NCBI GenBank assembly: GCA_037954665.1
Contig: JBBMOL010000252.1
Location: forward strand, 124,001-188,000
From: Laguncularia racemosa
Lineage: Eukaryota > Streptophyta > Magnoliopsida > Myrtales > Combretaceae
DNA length: 64,000 nucleotides
Reading direction: 5' to 3'
The position numbers were made by a program, and so were the translations under genes. The notes beneath the pieces were generated by a model. The model searched no databases. It had not been told where the DNA came from and worked only from the letters and a program-made list of their open reading frames with translations. Shown one piece after another: positions 11,059 to 23,531 of this stretch; the stretch's first letter is position 1; every line of letters starts with the position of its first letter.

Positions 11059-13209
11059 TGCACATGGCAACACAAATGAAGGGAATCCCTATGGTCAGCA
11101 TCTACAAGGGAGATAAGGTCAAGTTGTAGACTAGACTACTTAACTTTTGCAAACTATAAATAACCTAGTGGGGTTGTTAACATAGCAACAGTAAGCACAA
11201 AATCCCCAATAGAATGAGTTGTAGAGGAGCCAATAAGTTTGGACAGGTTTATTCGAATAGAAAAGGAGTTCAACCCTATAGTTGATGACCCAATAAACGT
11301 AAAGGACTAGATGCAAGAAATGGAGAAGACCTTTGCTACCTTTCGGGTTCAAAAGATAGGAAGGTAAACTATGTTGCATTCATACTGAAGGGGACTACAG
11401 TAAGTTGGTGGGCATCAGTTCTTAAGCTGGTAGGAGAATGTGTGGAGTGGAGGGGGTTCAAAGAGCTATTCTACTAGAAGTATTTCCCTAGCAGCATTAG
11501 GTATAGAATGGAAGTTGAATATTATAATTGTGAATAAAGAAAGAGGTTAGTAAAGGAATATGAGGTAGAATTGAATTGCCTAATTCAATTGTTGCTTGAG
11601 GTGATTCTTACTAATGACGGGTTTAGGGCAAGGAGATTTTTGAGGGGGTTTGAGCTAAATCTCCAACATGAAGTTGGATCTTTCCAATTGATCACTTATG
11701 CTGAAGTGGTTGATAAGGTAAAATTTCTAGAGCAAAGTAGAAGAAGGACAAAGGAATAAATGAACTACAAGTCAAGGGTAGCCTTGGGTAAGAGGCTAGC
11801 CTCTAGAGTAATGATGCAGGGCAAAGGCAAGAAGCCCTAAATGTTTCAAAAGAGACCTCTAGTTATCGTAGCTCCTCCTCTACAGATCCAACTAGTGCCT
11901 TTAGCACTTCCTTCAGCAACCCCTGCAATCAAATGCACCAAGTGTTATGGATCCCATGAATTGAGGGATTACATATGGCTAGATGGTACATGTTTCTCCT
12001 ATAGGAAAATAGGACATATGAGCTGAAATTGTAATGAGAGATTTGTCCCATTGATGTTCTGCTATGTGTGTAAATAGAGGGGACATAAGCAGTCGACTAT
12101 ACTTAAGGTCAAGTGGGGAATCAGATAACCCTAACTTAGTATGTGGCAAGACCTCCAACACAGGTATAGGTTGATAGGCCACAGACAGGAGGCCTTAGAC
12201 AATGGGCTCCCACTAGAGTGTTTACACTTCAACAACAACAGCACTATAACCTTCTAGATATGGACACAATTGCAGGTACGCTTCAAGTACAAATCTGTAA
12301 TGCCTATGTCTTTTTTATATTGGTGCCTCTCTTGTGTGTCTAAATCACTTGTACATGAATGTAGATTGACTTTTGATTGTATAGATGATCATTTGACTGT
12401 TAATACTCCCTTAGGAGTTAAAAGGAATTTAGACGGAATCTATAGAAGAGTAAGAGTAGAGATACGAGGTAAGATAATGCCAACAGACCTATTAATGATG
12501 AAGATGGTGGAGTTTAATATAATTTTAGGAGTAAAGTGGTTGTTAAAGTACCACGCCACCATTGATTACCATAACATGGTGGTACACTTCAACCTACTAG
12601 GAAGAGATTCCTTTAAATTTAAGTTAGAAGCACAAAGACTAAGAAGATTACTTGCTTATGAGTTGTGGGGGGGAAAGTATGTTGGTTGCTATGACAACTA
12701 AGGTAAGTGAAGCAATGAAATTGGACATGGTGTCAGTACTAAGGGAATTTCCAAGTGTCTTTCCAAAAGACCTCTCTAATTTACCCCTAGCTAGGAAAAT
12801 CAAGTTTAAAATCGATTTAGTATAAGGTACTACAGCAATATTGAAACCAGTATACAAGATGGTGTTAATTAAGTTAATAAAGTTAAAGAAACAGTTATAG
12901 GACCTACAAGATAAAAGATTCATAAGACCTAGTACATCCTCTTGGGGTGTGCTAGTCCTTTTTGTTAAAAAGAAAGATAGATGCATGAGACTATGCACTG
13001 ACTACAGAGAATTGAATCGTGTCACCATTAAGAACAAGTATCATCTCCCTAGGATTGATGATTTATTTGCTAGTCATAGGGAGCCCAAGTTTTCTCTAAA
13101 ATCGACCTAAGGTTAGGATACCACCAATTGAGGATTAAGGAAGACGATATCTAAAAGACAACCTTTAGGACCTAATATAAGTATTTTAAGTTTCTAGTGA
13201 TGCCTTTTA
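11059..13209 (+). pseudogene. gag-protease-RT remnant of element B
   Basis: This continues the gag begun at 7313 and interrupted by element A. Zinc-knuckle remnants (KCTKCYGSHE, then a second CxxC motif) lie at about 11930-12100. A protease region spans 12270-12701, but the DTG codons visible in D have been lost by small indels. RT starts near 12745 (EFPSVFPKDL) and runs through the fingers (SSWGVLVLFVKKKD, TDYRELNRVTIKNKYHLPRIDDLF) to about 13205 (LVMPF), where the sequence changes to LTR of element E. The catalytic IDD, RNase H and integrase are missing. Confidence 0.8.
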
Positions 13210-15865
13210 GTTGTATGTGAATATGATGAATATGTCAATTAAGATGAGAACGAGAATTTAGTGTGTTATTATTATGATGAAAATGAAAGGGAGCATTGTT
13301 ATTATTATGGTGAAGAGTAATGTGGAAGTTGAAGAAGATCTCCTTATTAGAACTTATAGACTTTCAAATATAATATTTTATTATATGTTGATGAATGATT
13401 ATCTTGGTTTTTGGTTTAGATGTACTCTTTCCTAAAGTTATAGTGATTGAAATGGATCACCAGTGAATCATTTACCTATATTATTGAAGTTACATTGATA
13501 TTAATGTATAGAGAAGGTGAACATGTTGAAATTAGAAAGGAGATTTAGTACCTTAGTGTGTCGCTACTTAATAGGGACCTATAGTAGGCTATAGCATTCT
13601 AAGTTATGGGGTATTACAGCTTAGGTGGTATTAGAGCTTAGGTTTTGATTAATAAAGTACAAGTTTATGGTCTATAGAGTTTAGGTTTGAAGATCCTTAA
13701 GTATTAGGTTGTTGATCAATAAGTGTAAGCTTAATCAATAGAAAGAAAGGTATGATCTTTAAATGGATTAAGTATTGAATTTGTAGAATAGTAAGAGATG
13801 AAGAGAGTAGGTAAATTGTGAGATAATTGTTTTTGTTTAATAACTTATTTTATTTCAATTACTATCTTTAGTTATACTTTCTTTTAAAAAACAATTTACT
13901 CATATATATGTGTGTGTGTGTGTAGACATAGGTATACTACCACTAACTCCTAACATTAACTCTAACACTCGAATATATCTAGTTGTCTCATCTCAAATAA
14001 AATGCTTCCCAAAAGAATCATAGACAAGGTTCATTTAGTAGTGCTGGACAAGGTGAAGATGCCCCAAAGGAAAGGTATCCTCTAAGACTGCCTTAATAGG
14101 GAGCTCTAGCTCAAGCTAACATCACGACTACTCAACTGTTAGAAATTGTGAATGCCTTAGTAAGGATGATGGCACAACAATAGGAATAGGCCAGTTTAGA
14201 CTTGACAAGTTAGCTCGGTTGGCAAAGGAATTCAACCTACGAGTTAATGATCTAATAGAAGTTGAACATTGGATCTTCAAAATTAAAAAGACATTCAAGG
14301 CATTCATAGTGCCAGAGGATAGAAAGGTGAAATTCGCAACATTCAAGTTAAAAGGATCGGCTGCGAACTGATGGACTAATATGTCCAAATTAGCAAGAGC
14401 TCTTGTCCATTGGCAAAGATTTAAGGAACTATTCTATGAAAAGTATTTTCCTAGTAGCATTAAAGATTGAATGGAAGCAGAGTACTATAACTACCAACAG
14501 GGTAACTGGACTATAGAGGAATATGAAGTGGAGTTAAACCACTTGATCAAATTTTTACCGAAAGTAGTTCTCATTGATGATGCCTTTAAGGCAAGAAGGT
14601 TTGTGAGCGACTTAGAGCCTAACCTCCAACATAAGGTGGGGTCCTTCTAATTACCCATTTATGCAGAGGTTGTCAATAAGGTAAATTTCCTAAAGTAGAG
14701 AAGGAAGAGAACTGAGGATCAACTATCCCTTGGGTTAGGAATTACTTTAGGGAAAGGACCTACTTTGAGTATGTCATATGCTGATAAAGGAAAGAAGTCA
14801 GTAATGTATCAAGCCAAACTTGTGGCTTTCATGCCTAGACCTATATAAACTAGGCCAATGCTTCTAGCATTGCCTCCACCCCTATAAATTGGGCCAAGGA
14901 GAAGATGTCCCAATCCCAAGTGTTTAGGACCACATAATCTGCATCAATGTAATTAAACTGAAGGGGCATACTTTTCCTGTAGTAAGACAGGACATCTCCA
15001 TAGGAATTGTCTAAAGAAATCTATTCCTTAAACATTTTACTACACTTGTAAGTAAAGAGGGCATAGATCCTTTAAATGTGGTGATACCTTTAACCAAATG
15101 ACTACAGTACCCCCAACAAATTCTAGCATAATAGCCAATAGGACCTCCCTTTAAAGGGCTACTAGGTAGACCTCAACACACAAAACCAAGGCAAAGGGCA
15201 CCTAGTTGCATATTTACTCTACAATAGTAATAGCAGAAAGATACTTCAGACCAATACACTATTGTAGGTACGTTGCTTGTAAACTCAGCTACTACTTATG
15301 CATTATTTGGTATGAGTGTGGTGCATTCATGCATATTACCTATCTTTATGCATACGTGTAGTTTGAAACTTGTGCTACTAAATGATGCTATAGTTGTGAA
15401 TACTCCTTTCGGAGTAAGAGGAAGATTAGATCAAATGTGTAAGGATGTTGAGATCAAAATACAAGGGAAAGAAACACCAGTAGATTTATTTGTATTGGAG
15501 ATGATGGAATTTGATATAATTTTAAGGGTAAAATGGTTGTCTAAGTATTATCTCACTATTAATTGTCGCAATTTAGTGTTTTGTTTCAAAATCCCCAATG
15601 AAGATTCATTTGTATTCAAGTTAAATGCACAGAGGTCTACAACTCTTCCTACTTATGAGTTGTGGGGTAAGAGTAGGATATCGGCACTATTTGTAGAGGT
15701 TATACAAGTTGAGAAACTAGAAAACATACTTATGGTGAAGGAATATGTAGATGTATTTCCAAAAAAATCTATGAGGCTTATTGCCAATCAAGGAAATAGA
15801 ATTTTGTATTAACCTAGTATCGAGCATGGCACCAATATCCAAGGCGCTATATAGAATGGCATTAA
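13210..15865 (+). mobile_element. element E, truncated relative of B and D
   Basis: It starts with the tail of an LTR (to GGTATTACA at 13618) that follows directly on B's broken RT. Next come a degenerate primer site (TGGTATTAGAGC, 13626-13637), a leader, gag (ATG at 14002) and protease. It ends just after the start of RT at about 15865, where unrelated AT-rich sequence begins. LTR tail, primer site and gag start align with B and D. Confidence 0.8.
14002..15865 (+). pseudogene. gag-protease remnant of element E
   Basis: Begins MLPKRI like the gag of D (MPLKRI) and follows the same layout, but with many stops and frameshifts. Capsid words are visible at 14380-14660 (FKELFYEKYFPSSIK, KARRFVSDLEPNLQHKVGS). 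Zinc-knuckle debris is at 14930-15070. The longest open part, 15273-15812, covers protease and its linker, but the DTG position reads GMS, so the catalytic Asp is lost. The last recognisable words are the RT start at about 15830. Confidence 0.75.
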
Positions 15866-17520
15866 TGTACACTTACCAATTGTGTCAAATTCTAAATTTA
15901 TAGACCCAATTAAATTGACGATCTAAGCTAGGCAAGTATACTTATCTAATGTAGCATAGATTTTAGGGTGTCATCCATAAGGATCTTGAAAATAAGTACT
16001 ACTATTACCCTTTTTCCACTATTTAGCCTAAATTTTGACGTGAGATTTATGATTCAAATATTAAACAACTAATCTAGCAACCCTAAGATCAATTATGGAT
16101 ACTTTCCAAAAAACGAATTCAATCATAAGACATACCCCTTACCTTTATCTACCTTAAACCTTAAAATTATTAAAATAATGGATTGATTAATGAATTATTC
16201 ACGCTTCACATTGTAGGATCTCATTAATTAAATCAATTACCCCCTTAAGTCAATTAATTCCTAACCATACATGAGATAGTAGAGACCTCTCCTTTACTAA
16301 TGCCACATAAGATTACATGAAGTTTAGGATCCTTACAATAAGAATTAAATTCTTATAGTAGAAAATCGGAATTTCCCTACCTCAAGGTGAAACACACAAT
16401 TTCTCTATTCATGAAAATCTATCCTATTAAATGAAACCTCTTTCTATTTAATAAGAATCAAAAATGCAATTAATCCATGCAGAAACCGATCACAATACAA
16501 TGAAATCACATGAATAGATACAAAAACATGAATTTTTCATTAATTAAATAGCAATTTAATTCACATGGTTTAAGGTTTCACAAAGTACAAGGCATGAGAG
16601 ATTTACTCCTTTATGGAGTTTACAATAAGCGCAAAAGATCTAGTTAAAGACAAAAGAAATCATGATATAGAGATAAAACCCTTATAATTGGTGTCTTGTG
16701 ATCTCCGATGATGTATAAGAAATTTCTCCCTATTTGTTCTTCGTATTTCCTCTCTTAGGGTTTAGAAAAAAGGATGCCCTAAAACTATTTAAAAACTCTC
16801 AAGCTAAACTCCCTAATTAACCCTAATATGAAATAACAATGCTATTTATAGCTTTTTAATGATCATAAGTTAGTACAGCTTGCTGCATGACCGTGCTTGG
16901 GGTGAAGTTGAAAACAAAAACTAAGTTTGTATGCTTGTTATGGTTAACCTTGCAATCTAGCATGGCCATACTAAATGTAGGGATTGAAAAACAAAAATTT
17001 ACTCCTTTGTAAAATTTCTCCAAACTTATTTAATTTGCATTGATTTCCCTTGATCATCATGAAATGTTCCAAATGAGCTCTTTAAACCATGAAAAGAATT
17101 TTCATAAAATAATTATCCTTTTCTTCAACAAATCACATGAAATACATAACACATATGTCCAAATAAGAATAAATAATAAAGGTCTTTTGACACTAAAAAT
17201 TTTCCTACAGTTAAACGTTTGCTTGTCCTCCTCAAGCAAACAAAACAAGGACAAAAGATCTATCATCAATTATACTCATAAGAAAATATCAAATCAAGTA
17301 TAGCATTTTCCGATTCAATCAATCCAAAGTAACTCATTAGTGCCTATCACTCAAACCTACCATTTTTCTACTTATACTTAGTATATTATAGTCAAATGTT
17401 TAAGAATAATCTAAGTAAGTCAAACTATTAATCTCACCATTTGATAACCACTTCCAAAGTCACAAAAGAAAGACGAATTCAAACAAAGCAAAAGCAGCAT
17501 AGTCACATCTCACCACTTAC
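15866..17520 (-). repeat. probable minus-strand LTR/3' UTR remnant of another retrotransposon
   Basis: On the minus strand a motif like GCTTGAGGaggACAAGCAAACG (17240-17218) is followed by TGTAGGAAAA at 17208. From general knowledge this resembles the region before the 3' LTR of some plant gypsy elements. The rest (to about 15866) is non-coding and AT-rich and includes the '..aggg tgtcatcc..aaggatct' block near 15970. No second LTR, target duplication or ORF supports it, so the class and borders are tentative. 17209-17520 holds nothing else I recognise. Confidence 0.4.
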
Positions 17521-18259
17521 TGATACAAATGCTACTCCACATGCCACTAATGTTCAAGAAAGTGACTTGGGGAATCATCTTGGAGATTTTAGCAGACCAA
17601 TCATCAGGGCCCAAACTAAAAGACTAAAGGAACAACTTCAATTATTTGTGCAAAAATGGGTTGATAATGGGCTATGCAAGCTTGGAGATTTTAAAGAGCC
17701 CAAGTTCATTAATTTAGTTAGGCTAAAAGATTAGCTTTGGATTCAGCCCATCTCATTTCTAGCCATCCAAGTAATGTCTAGAATCATTGAACCTTGAAAC
17801 AACTCCTTGCAATAAATTTGAGCAGTTTTTCTAACCAGGTGGGAGTTATAAGAATTAATTAGTGACACCACCTTGATTGTCTAGGTTCGATGTACTTTTG
17901 ATGAAAAAAACTCTATAAAAAGGGCTGTTTAGTTTTGTTTTAGGATCATCTAAGTTGTATTGAGTTTCCAGATTAGAATATAAGAGAGTTTGTTTTCTTG
18001 TGTTTTTATGCATAAGGTGTTGAGTTGAATGCAATTGAGTTCATCTTTTGTATTTCAATTTTTAATTCCTATTTCTATTGTTCTTGAATACTTTGATCTT
18101 GGGTTCAAGGGGTAATTTTCAATTATAACTTGAGTTCTTTTCACAAACGTGTTCTTGGGTAATTGAACAAACCTTTCTGATTACTTTGGTGAGAATCAAA
18201 TTCTGATTTAATTGGTAACGAGTTCTAAGAAACAATTTGGGTCTTGGGGTTCTGCATCA
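17521..18259 (+). repeat. 5' LTR of element C
   Basis: Matches 23318-24055 end to end. It carries TATA (CTCTATAAAAAGGG, about 17911-17924) upstream of the likely transcript start. The first 214 bp are a copy of the pol C-terminal coding part (17521-17734), a duplicated reading frame without a start. Confidence 0.95.
17911..17924 (+). promoter_or_regulatory. TATA box of the element C LTR
   Basis: CTCTATAAAAAGGG in the 5' LTR; the 3' LTR has CTCTATAAATAGGG at about 23708. The 3' copy fits the TATA(A/T)A(A/T) consensus better. Confidence 0.65.
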
Positions 18260-18261
18260 TT

Positions 18262-18273
18262 TGGTATCAGAGC
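18262..18273 (+). other. primer binding site of element C
   Basis: TGGTATCAGAGC, 2 bp after the LTR, complementary to the initiator tRNA-Met 3' end. Fixes the 5' LTR border. Confidence 0.95.
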
Positions 18274-18822
18274 AAGGTACACCAAGTAATTATCTATCCT
18301 TTTATTTTTCTGTTTCTTTCCATTAGCCTTGTTGATCTTCTTCTTGCTTGTTGATCTTCTTCTTGCTATTCACAAACCAAAAAAAAAAAAATCTGTTCTT
18401 GAAGTGTTTGGGTATTAATTTGTAAGGAATTACAAGTTTCCTTCTTAAATTCAGTATTTGTCATTCTATTTCTTTACTAGTCATCATATACATCAAGTGT
18501 GTGTCTTTTCTTTATTGGTTATTTTGCTTTGCTTCTAGTTTTGTTTCACATATCCTTGTTGCTTATTTTTAGGATTTCTTTGATAAAATTGAATTACTTT
18601 AAGATCTTGATTGTTGTTTGATTTGGCCCTTACGTATAAAATCATAAAGATTGCTTGAGTGGTAAAAGGCAAGAGAGTGTGAGCTTAAAAGAGGGTAAAA
18701 ACCAATTTGAGTCAAACACGAGAGAAGTGCTAATTACTACGAGGGAAACACGTGAGGGAGTGTTTGTGAGGTTCTTGTTTGTTTGTTATTTTTTTTTTTT
18801 TTTGATATTTCATATTGCAAAA

Positions 18823-20490
18823 ATGGAAGGAAGTGGAGTAAGTGCACCAAAAGACCAAGAATTTCTTCTCAAGGCTATGCAACAACAGTTTGGTAGGATT
18901 CAACTTGTTCTTGGCAACATGAATGACACTTTGGAGAAGCAACAAAACGAGATCAATGTCTTGCATGAAGGGGCTGCCCAAAACAATCCAAGAGCAAGGA
19001 GGCCACCTACACCTCAATATGTAGAAGAGTTTGAAGAGGAATTTGATGATCAAGCTACCTTGGTCAATGAAGGCAGAAATTATGGAAGAGGTAGGAGGAA
19101 CCAAAATGATCTTGATAGGAATATTGGGAGTATCAAAATGAAAATTCCATCCTTTCTAGGGAAAAATGATCCGGATGCATATATAGAGTGGGAGCGAAAA
19201 GTGGAATTAATCTTCAAATGTCACAATTACTCGGAGGAAAAGAAAATAAAACTTGCAGCGGTGGAGTTTGGAGAATATGCACTTGTATGGTGGGATCAAC
19301 TTCTTGTAAGTAGGATGAGAAATGGTGAAAGACCTATCCAAACTTGGGATGAAATGAAGGGTATCATGAGACGCAGATTTGTTCCAAGCCATTATTATAG
19401 GGACTTGCACCAAAGATTGCAAAGCCTTGTACAAGGAATAAAGAGTGTGGAGGAATACTACAAGGAAATGGAGATTGCGATGATCTGGGCAAATATAGAG
19501 GAAGATAGAGAGGCCACCATGGCAAGGTTTCTCAATCGACTTAATAAGGACATAGCCGACAGAGTGGAGTTGCAACACTATGTAGAGATAGAAGATATGG
19601 TGCACATGGCTATGAAGATAGAAAGGCAATTGCAGCGCAAAGGGAAGGGGAAACAAGCCAACACATTTTCGGCTCAAAACAATACTTGGAGGTCGAATTG
19701 GAGAAATGATAACAAGGCTGCCCAAACAAAGAAGGATGATAAGGCACAACCATTTCAATCATTTGACAGTAAAAATAAAGGTACTACTTTTGTCCAAAAC
19801 TCTAGAAGTTGTGACATTAAGTGTTTTAGGTGTTTGGGGTATGGGCACATAGCATCTCAATGCCCAAATAAAAAGGTAATGGTGATGCGTGGAAATGGGG
19901 TAGAGATGGATGAGGAAAGTGATGATGAGGATGAGATGCCACCTTTGGATAATTGTAGTGATGTTGAGTTGCCTACTGAGGGACAATTGTTGGTTACCAG
20001 GCGTGCTCTTAACGTGCAAGTGAAAGAGGATAGTGAGGGGGTTAGATTGCAAAGGCAAAATCTTTTTTATACTAGGTGCTTAGTTGAAGGGAAACTGTGC
20101 AGTTTGATAATTGATGGGGGTAGTTGTGTGAATGTAGCTAGTACTTTATTTGTGAATAAGTTGGGATTAGAAACTACAAAACATCCAAGACCTTATAAAT
20201 TGCAATGGCTTAACAATAGTGGGGAAGTGAAGGTTACTAAACAAGTGAGGGTTCCATTTGCTGTTGGAAGGTACCATGATGAGGTTACCTGTGATGTTGT
20301 TCCTATGCAAGCTAGTCACTTGTTGTTAGGTAGGCTATGGCAGTGGGATAGGAGAGTGAACCATGATGGGTATCTTAATAGGTACATGGTGGAGAAAGAA
20401 GGCAAAAAGCATACTCTTCTTCCCTTGACTCCTAAACAGATCTTTGAAGATCAATTGCAACTTGAGAAGTCTCATGGAGAGTTTGTTTAA
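18823..20490 (+). CDS. Gag-protease of element C
   Basis: ATG at 18823 is chosen because the upstream part of the open frame has no ATG and translates a poly-T tract. A coiled segment (about residues 5-40) is followed by an acidic linker and the retrotransposon gag core (KMKIPSFLGKNDPDAYIEWE, RFVPSHYYRDLHQRLQ, EEYYKEMEIAMIWA). A basic linker leads to a CCHC knuckle (CFRCLGYGHIASQC, about residue 337) and a retroviral-type protease with IIDGGS in place of the usual D-S/T-G. The capsid would form particles and bind RNA; protease would cut the polyprotein. The frame ends at TAA 20488-20490, in frame with pol, so the stop probably splits one original Gag-Pol ORF. Confidence 0.9.
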   Translation: MEGSGVSAPKDQEFLLKAMQQQFGRIQLVLGNMNDTLEKQQNEINVLHEGAAQNNPRARRPPTPQYVEEFEEEFDDQATLVNEGRNYGRGRRNQNDLDRNIGSIKMKIPSFLGKNDPDAYIEWERKVELIFKCHNYSEEKKIKLAAVEFGEYALVWWDQLLVSRMRNGERPIQTWDEMKGIMRRRFVPSHYYRDLHQRLQSLVQGIKSVEEYYKEMEIAMIWANIEEDREATMARFLNRLNKDIADRVELQHYVEIEDMVHMAMKIERQLQRKGKGKQANTFSAQNNTWRSNWRNDNKAAQTKKDDKAQPFQSFDSKNKGTTFVQNSRSCDIKCFRCLGYGHIASQCPNKKVMVMRGNGVEMDEESDDEDEMPPLDNCSDVELPTEGQLLVTRRALNVQVKEDSEGVRLQRQNLFYTRCLVEGKLCSLIIDGGSCVNVASTLFVNKLGLETTKHPRPYKLQWLNNSGEVKVTKQVRVPFAVGRYHDEVTCDVVPMQASHLLLGRLWQWDRRVNHDGYLNRYMVEKEGKKHTLLPLTPKQIFEDQLQLEKSHGEFV

Positions 20491-23400
20491 AAAGAGGTCG
20501 AGAGAAAAAGAAAAGAAAGTGGAAAAGAAAAAGAGAAAAGTGAGAAAAAAGAAGATGAGAAGAAGAGTGAAAAAGAGAGAGTGAGTGAGGAGCATTCAGC
20601 CATAGAAAGAAAAGAGGAAAACAAAATGAGTTTCTATGCAAAAATGAGGGGCGTGAGGAAGGCTTTAATCACTCATAGGCCAATGATTGTACTTTTGTAC
20701 AAAGAGGCTTATTTTTCTACTAACGACGTTGACCCTTCTTTGCCAAGTGTTGTTGTTGATGTTTTGTAGGAATACAATGATGTTTTTCCCGATGATTTAC
20801 CTCAAGGTTTACCACCTTTGAGAGGGATAGAACATCAAATTGATCTCATTCCCGGGGCTGCCATTCCAAATAGGCCGGCATATAGAAGCAATCCTGAGGA
20901 AACAAAAAAACTACAAAAGCAAGTGGATGAGCTCTTGATGAAGGGACATATAAGAGAAAGTCTAAGCCCATATGTAGTACTTGTATTGTTGGTACCAAAA
21001 AAGGATGGAAGTTGGCGTATGTGTGTGGATTGTAGAGCCGTCAACAAAATAACGGTAAAATATCGACACCCTATACCTCGACTTGATGACATGTTAGATG
21101 AGTTGCATGGTGCATGTGTCTTTTCAAAAATTGATTTGAAAAGTGGTTATCATCAAATTAGAATGAAACTAGGTGATGAGTGGAAAACCGCTTTTAAAGC
21201 AAAACATGGATTGTATGAGTGGTTGGTAATGCCTTTTGGCCTAACCAATGCACCTAGTACATTTATGCGCTTAATGAACCATGTTTTGTGTGAGCTTAAT
21301 GGAAAGTTTGTGGTTGTCTATTTTGATGACATTCTAGTGTATAGCAAATCCGTTGATGAGCATGTTATGCATTTAAAATGTGTGTTTGATGCTTTGCGTA
21401 AGTACAAGTTGTATGCTAACATGAAGAAATGTTCATTTTGCATCGATCGCATCATTTTCTTGGGTTATGTGGTGAGTACAAATGGAATTGAAGTAGATAG
21501 TGAAAAGGTAAAGGCTATCCAAGAATGGTCGAAACCTAAGACCGTGAGTGATGTGAGAAGTTTCCATGGCTTGGCAAGTTTCTATAGGAGATTTGTCAAA
21601 GATTTTAGCACAATTGCTGATCCATTAACTGAAATCATGAAAAAAGATAAGGGGTTTATTTGGGGTAAGGAACAAGAACATGCATTTTCTTTGCTAAAGG
21701 AAAAGTTGAGTAGTGCACCATTGTTGAGGCTGCCTAACTTTGATTTAACTTTTGAAATTGAATGTGATGCCTCCGGGATTGGTATAGGTGCTGTTTTATT
21801 GCAGGAAAAGAGGCATGTTGCTTATTTTAGTGAAAAGCTAAATGGAGCACAACTTAACTACTCAACTTATGATAAGTGATAAGGAGTTGTATGCTTTGGT
21901 GAGGGCATTGGAGACATGGCAGCACTATTTGTTACCAAAGGAGTTCGTGATTCATACAGATCATGAGTCATTAAAACACTTGAAAGGACAAAGTAAGCTG
22001 AACAAGCGTCATGCCAAATAGATGGAATTCATAGAATCCTTTCCATATGTGATCCAATATAAGCAAAGTAAAGAGAATATTGTGGCGGATGCATTATCTA
22101 GAAGGTATGCTCTAATCTCTACTCTTTCAACGAAGTTGTTAGGATTTGAGTATTTGAAGGAGTTGTATGCACATGATAGTGATTTCTCTAATGTTTATAA
22201 TGCTTGTGAGCATGCTGCATTCCGTGATTTCTATAAGCATGAGGGATTTCTTTTTAAGGGAACATTTTGGCATTGATAAAACTTTGAGCATCTTGCATGA
22301 ACACTTCTTTTGGCCTAATATGCGTAAGAGTGTTGAGAAAATCTGTTCTAGTTGCATTTCATGTAGACAAGCTAAATCTAGAACTCAACCCCATGGATTA
22401 TACATGCCCTTGCCAGTACCTTCACATCTTTGGGTTGACATTTCTATGGATTTTGTTTTGGGTCTACCTAGGATTAGAAAAGGCCGAGATTCATTTTTTG
22501 TAGTTGTGGATCGTTTTTCCAAAATGGCTCATTTCAAATCATGTCATAAAACTGATGATGCTGTGCATATTGCTGATTTGTTCTTCCGTGATATTGTGCG
22601 TTTACATGGTATTCCTAAGACCACTGTGTCCGATCGGGATGTTAAATTTTTAAGCCACTTCTTGCGAGTGCTTTGGTCCAAACTTGGTACTAAACTGTTG
22701 TTTTCTACTGCTTCACACCCTCAAACTAATGGGCAAACTGAAGTAGTAAACAAGACTCTTGGAACCTTATTACATGCTTTGATTGGAAGGAATATTAAAA
22801 CTTGGGAAGATAATCTACCTTTTGTTGAATTTGCATATAATAGGAGTGTGCATTCTACCACTGGGTTTTCTCCTTTTGAAATTGTGTATGGTTTTAATCC
22901 GCTAACTCCTTTAGATCTTTTGCCTGTTCCTTTGAGTGAAATTTTTAATATAGATGGACATAAAAAGGCAGAAATGGTTAAATCCATTCATGACAAAGCA
23001 AGACAAAAGATAGAGAGGTGAAATGAGCAAATTGCATCTCAAGTTAACAAAGGAAGGCGCATGGTGTCATTTGAACCAGGAGATTGGGTTTGGGTTCATA
23101 TACGCAAGGAAAGATTTCCTTCCAAAAGGAAATCAAAATTGGATACTCGTGGAGACGAGCCTTTTCAAGTTGTTGCGAAGATCAATGACAATGCATACCA
23201 CATTGATCTACCTGGTGAGTATGGTGTTACAGCTACTTTTAATGTTTCTGATTTATCTCTCTTTGATATTGATGCAGGATCTTATTCGAGGACGAATCCT
23301 TTTGAAGGGAGGGGAAATGATACAAATGCTACTCCACATGCCACTAATGTTCAAGAAAGTGACTTGGAGAATCATCTTGGAGATTTTAGCAGACCAATCA

Positions 23401-23531
23401 CCAGGGCCCAAACTAAAAGACTAAAGGAACAACTTCAATTATTTGTGCAAAAATGGGTTGATAATGGGCTATGCAAGCTTGGAGATTTTAAAGAGCCCAA
23501 GTTCATTAATTTAGTTGGGCTAAAAGATTAG
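20491..23531 (+). pseudogene. pol of element C: RT, RNase H, integrase, CRM-type tail
   Basis: A Lys/Glu-rich linker (20491-20620) leads into RT (20770-21500: DGSWRMCVDCRAVNKITVK, VVYFDDILVYSK). RNase H follows (ECDASGIGIGAVL at about 21765, VADALSRRY at 22085). The integrase core is at 22430-22760 (DISMDFVLGLP, SDRDVKFLSHF, GQTEVVNKTL), then PGDWVWVHIRKERFP, SRTNPFEGRGND and the LTR-encoded tail. Breaks: TAG 20767, a 7-bp duplication (TGATAAG) at about 21871-21885 causing a frameshift and TGA 21877, TAG 22019, a deletion of about 80 bp with frameshift near 22257 before the integrase zinc region, and TGA 23019. TAG 20767, TAG 22019 and TGA 23019 fit CAG, TGG and CGA decay. Confidence 0.92.
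23304..23317 (+). other. polypurine tract of element C
   Basis: GAAGGGAGGGGAAA immediately before the 3' LTR, the plus-strand primer for reverse transcription. It also encodes part of the pol frame. Confidence 0.85.

Larger units (their letters stand above)
5083..13209 (+). mobile_element. Ty3/gypsy element B (Tekay/Del-like), 3' truncated, hosting element A
   Basis: Order: 5' LTR (5083-6954), primer site (6962-6973), gag start (ATG at 7313), nested element A (7356-11053), rest of gag, degraded protease, and RT that stops abruptly at about 13209. No 3' LTR is found; the next sequence is the LTR tail of element E. It belongs to the same family as D: LTRs start TGTAAAAC and end TTACA, and gag and RT align by eye. 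Many stops are present. Confidence 0.85.

Noticed and set aside
17441..17734. 97-codon frame at the start of the C 5' LTR as a separate gene
   Set aside because: It is the LTR copy of the pol C terminus; the upstream ATG lies in flanking DNA.
19207..19758. 183-codon minus-strand frame inside element C gag
   Set aside because: Shadow of the intact gag frame; no independent features.
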